DNA from: Hyphomicrobiales bacterium
GTDB lineage: Bacteria > Pseudomonadota > Alphaproteobacteria > Rhizobiales > Devosiaceae
Length of the DNA: 64,000 nucleotides
Direction: 5' to 3'
NCBI GenBank assembly: GCA_004144345.1
Contig: SEEL01000007.1
Coordinates: forward strand, 62,001 to 126,000
Part shown: positions 61,382 to 64,000 of the stretch, piece after piece
Layout of the letters: each line of letters starts with the position of its first letter
Numbering within the stretch: position 1 is the stretch's first letter
Notes under the pieces: model-generated
The model's input: the letters and a program-made list of their open reading frames with translations, nothing else
Told to the model about the DNA's origin: nothing
Databases searched by the model: none
Translations under genes and position numbers: made by a program

Positions 61382-63433
61382 ATGCTGCCACCCATCCGCC
61401 AGGCGCAATTGCGCGCCGTCATCGACCGCATCCTGCCGGCCGACGCGTTCCCGTCGGCCAGCGGCTTTGGCGCGCTGGCCTATATCGAGCAGATGCTTGC
61501 GGGCGACGCGGCCGCCATCCGCGAACTGATCCTCTACGGCCTCGGCGAATTGCCCGCCGATTTCGCCAGCCTCGACGCCGCCGCGCAGGATGCCGCGCTG
61601 GCCGCTGTCGCCCACGAGCCCTGGTTCCTCCGCCTCATCGACCTCACCGCCGAGGGCGTCTATGCCGACCCCGGCAATGGCGGCAACAGCGGCGCCGCCT
61701 CGTGGCAGATGCTCGGCTACGAACCGGGCCTCCCCGATGGCCCCACCGGCCCGCCGCCGCAGCCCGATCCGCCGCCCTTCGCCTATGGCCCCTCCGGCAT
61801 CGCCGATTGGGACGTCATCATCATCGGCTCCGGGGCAGGGGGCGGCAGCGCCGCCGGCGTCCTCGCCGCTGCAGGCAAGAAGGTGCTCGTCGTCGAGCGC
61901 GGGCGCTGGCGCGACTACCCCAATTCAGGCCACCGCGACCACCTGCGCAACCACCGCCTGTTCCAGTACGGCCACAACACCGGCCCCGAAATCGACGGCA
62001 ATCCGCGCGTCTACATCGACCCGCTGGGCAATGAGCAGATCGTCGCCCCGCACCAGAACGGCTTTCAGCCGCTCGCCTCGGCGGTCGGCGGCGGCACGCT
62101 GGTCTATGGCATGCAGGCCTGGCGCTTCCATCCGCTCGATTTCGCCATGGCCTCGACCTATGGCGTGCCCGACGGCTCCTCGCTCGCCGACTGGCCCATC
62201 AGTTACGACGACCTCGCCCCCTGGTACGATCGCGCCGAATGGGAGATCGGCGTTGCCGGAACGCCCGGTGGCGACCCCAATGGCGGCCCCCGCCGCCGCG
62301 ATTATCCCATGCCGCCGCTGCCCGGCTTCGGCTCCCGCGACGTCCTGAAGCGCGGCGCCGACAAGCTGGGCCTCACCACCTTCGCGCCGCCCCTGCTGCT
62401 CAATTCGACGCCCTATGATGGCCGCGCCGCCTGCATCCAGTGCGGCACCTGCATCGGCTTTCCATGCCCCACCGACGCCAAGAACGGCACGCAGAACACC
62501 ACGCTGCGCCGCGCGCTGGCGACGGGGAACCTCACCATCATCACCGGCGCCGTCGCCGAGCGCATCGCCACCGACGACGACGGCAAGGTCATCGGCGCTG
62601 ACCTCATCCACGATGATGGCCGGCGCGAAACTGTCCGCGGCAAGGCCGTGGTGGTCGCCGCTGCCGCCGTCGAAACTGCGCGCCTGCTGCTCGCTTCGCC
62701 CACGGCGCGCGAGCCGCATGGCCTCGGCAACAATGCCGATCATGTCGGCCGCCACATGCAGGGCCATTACTATCCCGGCGGCTTCGGCCTGTTCGACGAG
62801 GACGTCGGCACCTCGCGCGGCCCCGGCGTGACCATCGCCACCACCGACTACAATCACGGCAATCCCGGCATCATCGGCGGCGCCATGCTGGCCGACGATT
62901 TCGTCTTCACGCCGATGATGTTCTGGCAGGCCATGTGGCCCGAAAACGTGCCGCGCTGGGGGCAGGGCGCCAAGGACTGGATGCGCCAGAACTTCCACCG
63001 CGTCACCCAATGCCGCGGCCCGGTGCAGGAGATTCCGTCGCCCCACGCCCGGGTCGAGCTCGACCGTCACGTCCGCGACAGCCGCGGCCGCCCGGTGGCC
63101 CGCATGTCCGGCACCACCCACATCGAAACCGTCCGCACCGCCCGCTACATCAAGGCGCGCGCCTGTGACTGGCTGCGCGCCGCCGGGGCGAAGCAGATCT
63201 GGGGCCGCGACCCCGCCCTCGGCCTCTCCGGCCACCAGCACCAGGCCGGCACCGCCCGCATGTCCGCCCGCGCCGAGGATGGCGTCACCGACAAATGGGG
63301 CCGCGTCTGGGGGCACGACAATCTCTTCGTCGCCGATGGCTCCCTGCACGTCACCAATGGCGGCTACAACCCGGTCCTCACCATCATGGCGCTGGGCCTC
63401 CGCACCGGCGACCACATCGCCACATCGCTGTGA
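61382..63433 (+). CDS. Gluconate-dehydrogenase-subunit-3/GMC oxidoreductase fusion
   Basis: A 683-residue protein. Residues 1 to about 125 match the small subunit-3 domain of gluconate 2-dehydrogenase (MLPPIRQAQLRAVIDRILPA). From residue 143 a GMC flavoprotein follows, with FAD motif IIIGSGAGGGSAAGVLA (G149 onward). A cysteine cluster lies at C351, C354, C357 and C362. The C-terminal catalytic segments are GHQHQAGTARMS and TNGGYNPVLTIMALGLRTGD. Classical complexes have separate subunits, a Tat signal and a cytochrome; here they are one chain with no visible signal peptide. Substrate is probably a sugar or polyol, by family. GAGGGA precedes the ATG. Confidence 0.88.
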   Translation: MLPPIRQAQLRAVIDRILPADAFPSASGFGALAYIEQMLAGDAAAIRELILYGLGELPADFASLDAAAQDAALAAVAHEPWFLRLIDLTAEGVYADPGNGGNSGAASWQMLGYEPGLPDGPTGPPPQPDPPPFAYGPSGIADWDVIIIGSGAGGGSAAGVLAAAGKKVLVVERGRWRDYPNSGHRDHLRNHRLFQYGHNTGPEIDGNPRVYIDPLGNEQIVAPHQNGFQPLASAVGGGTLVYGMQAWRFHPLDFAMASTYGVPDGSSLADWPISYDDLAPWYDRAEWEIGVAGTPGGDPNGGPRRRDYPMPPLPGFGSRDVLKRGADKLGLTTFAPPLLLNSTPYDGRAACIQCGTCIGFPCPTDAKNGTQNTTLRRALATGNLTIITGAVAERIATDDDGKVIGADLIHDDGRRETVRGKAVVVAAAAVETARLLLASPTAREPHGLGNNADHVGRHMQGHYYPGGFGLFDEDVGTSRGPGVTIATTDYNHGNPGIIGGAMLADDFVFTPMMFWQAMWPENVPRWGQGAKDWMRQNFHRVTQCRGPVQEIPSPHARVELDRHVRDSRGRPVARMSGTTHIETVRTARYIKARACDWLRAAGAKQIWGRDPALGLSGHQHQAGTARMSARAEDGVTDKWGRVWGHDNLFVADGSLHVTNGGYNPVLTIMALGLRTGDHIATSL

Positions 63434-63455
63434 TGCTGGCCGGCGTCTCCGGACG

Positions 63456-64000
63456 CTAGCCCGCCGCCGGCCCGGTCGAGCCGCGCTCGACCAGCGTCGC
63501 CTGCAGCATTGGCCGCTGCGGCGCGCTTTTGCCGAGGAGCTGCCGCTTCAGCATCTCGACCGCGCGGCGGCCCATTTCGGCGGCCAGCATCTGCATCGTG
63601 GTCAGCGAGGGCCGCACGAAGCCGCTGGTGACGTAGTCGTCGAACCCCATCACCGATACTTCGCCCGGCACGCTCCGCCCCGCATCCGCCAGCGCCGCCA
63701 GCGCGCCCAGCGCATGCCGGTCGGTCGAGGCGATCAGCGCCGTGGCCCGCAAGCCCCAGTCGCATTCCTGCCTCACGCGCGCATAACTGTCGGCCTCGCC
63801 GAACAGCCCGTCCATGATCTCCGCCTCATAGGGCACGCCCGTGCCGGCGAGGAACTCCATCATGCCGCGTCCGCGATCGTGGAAATCGTGCCAGGTCTTG
63901 AGGCTGGTGAGATAGGCGAAGCGCCGGTGGCCCAGCCCCCACAGATATGCCGCCGCGTCATGGCCGGCGCGCCTGTTGTCCGTCCGGATAATCGGCAGGC
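63456..64000 (-). CDS. LacI-family transcriptional regulator, N-terminus beyond the window
   Basis: The visible 180 or so residues are the C-terminal part of a LacI/GalR sugar-binding regulator. The frame is open to the window edge and reads AYLWGLGHRRFAYLTSLKTW near its upstream end. ATALIASTDRHALGALAALA, EVSVMGFDDYVTSGFVRPSL and TTMQMLAAEMGRRAVEMLKR follow. The DNA-binding domain is missing, being outside the window. It converges on the GMC gene, 22 bases away, so its targets may lie on the far side. Confidence 0.88.
   Translation of the reverse strand, partial: LPIIRTDNRRAGHDAAAYLWGLGHRRFAYLTSLKTWHDFHDRGRGMMEFLAGTGVPYEAEIMDGLFGEADSYARVRQECDWGLRATALIASTDRHALGALAALADAGRSVPGEVSVMGFDDYVTSGFVRPSLTTMQMLAAEMGRRAVEMLKRQLLGKSAPQRPMLQATLVERGSTGPAAG

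Overview
The window comes from a GC-rich alphaproteobacterium, most likely of the Hyphomicrobiales. Supporting signs are the rpsM-rpsK-rpoA-rplQ alpha operon without rpsD, the TTAA-N7-TTAA (CtrA-type) boxes, and the PilZ, DUF2336, DUF1127 and BrnA-like small proteins. A Devosia-like genus is my guess from protein flavour and is not proven. There are no rRNA genes, insertion sequences, prophage genes or CRISPR arrays. Five tRNA genes are present: Thr-TGT, Tyr-GTA, Gly-TCC, Trp-CCA and Leu-GAG.

1-8.5 kb holds signalling and cell-envelope genes: a PilZ protein, a class III adenylate cyclase with TolB-like and TPR regions, an exported protein, a nitroreductase, a soluble lytic transglycosylase behind two CtrA-type boxes, a DUF2336 protein, NAD kinase and a GAF-GGDEF diguanylate cyclase. 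8.5-17.6 kb is a dispersed version of the ancestral tRNA-tufB-secE region. tRNA-Thr, tRNA-Tyr, tRNA-Gly and tRNA-Trp are kept in order, but tufB is absent and unrelated genes lie between them: a BrnA-like protein, a frameshifted YciI gene, a phosphatase, DUF1345, a lipoprotein with 17 pentapeptide repeats, rlmB, a LysR regulator, DUF1127, an exported acidic protein, a polytopic membrane protein and a DegT-like protein.

17.7-49.1 kb is the large transcription and translation block: secE-nusG-rplKAJL-rpoBC, an O-methyltransferase, then str (rpsL-rpsG-fusA-tuf), S10, spc (ending in secY-adk) and alpha. Several genes start with TTG or GTG. Structured leaders or attenuator-like hairpins lie before rplJ, rpoB and rplC, and strong terminators follow rpoC, tuf and rplQ.

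49.1-57.8 kb is a mixed accessory stretch: two diverged tandem kinase-like paralogues, an SDR reductase, a GFA-type zinc protein, a paiB gene with an in-frame stop codon, rimO, DoxX, a GNAT acetyltransferase, DUF4282, lipB and a small FliN-like protein. 57.9-64 kb is a flavoenzyme island. A MarR regulator diverges from three same-strand oxidoreductase genes: a luciferase-like/BBE-type FAD oxidase fusion, a free-standing luciferase-like enzyme, and a gluconate-dehydrogenase-subunit-3/GMC fusion. A LacI-family gene cut by the window end converges on them. This island is the best candidate for an uncharacterised catabolic system, but its substrate cannot be read from sequence. I see no clear new defence or mobile system.
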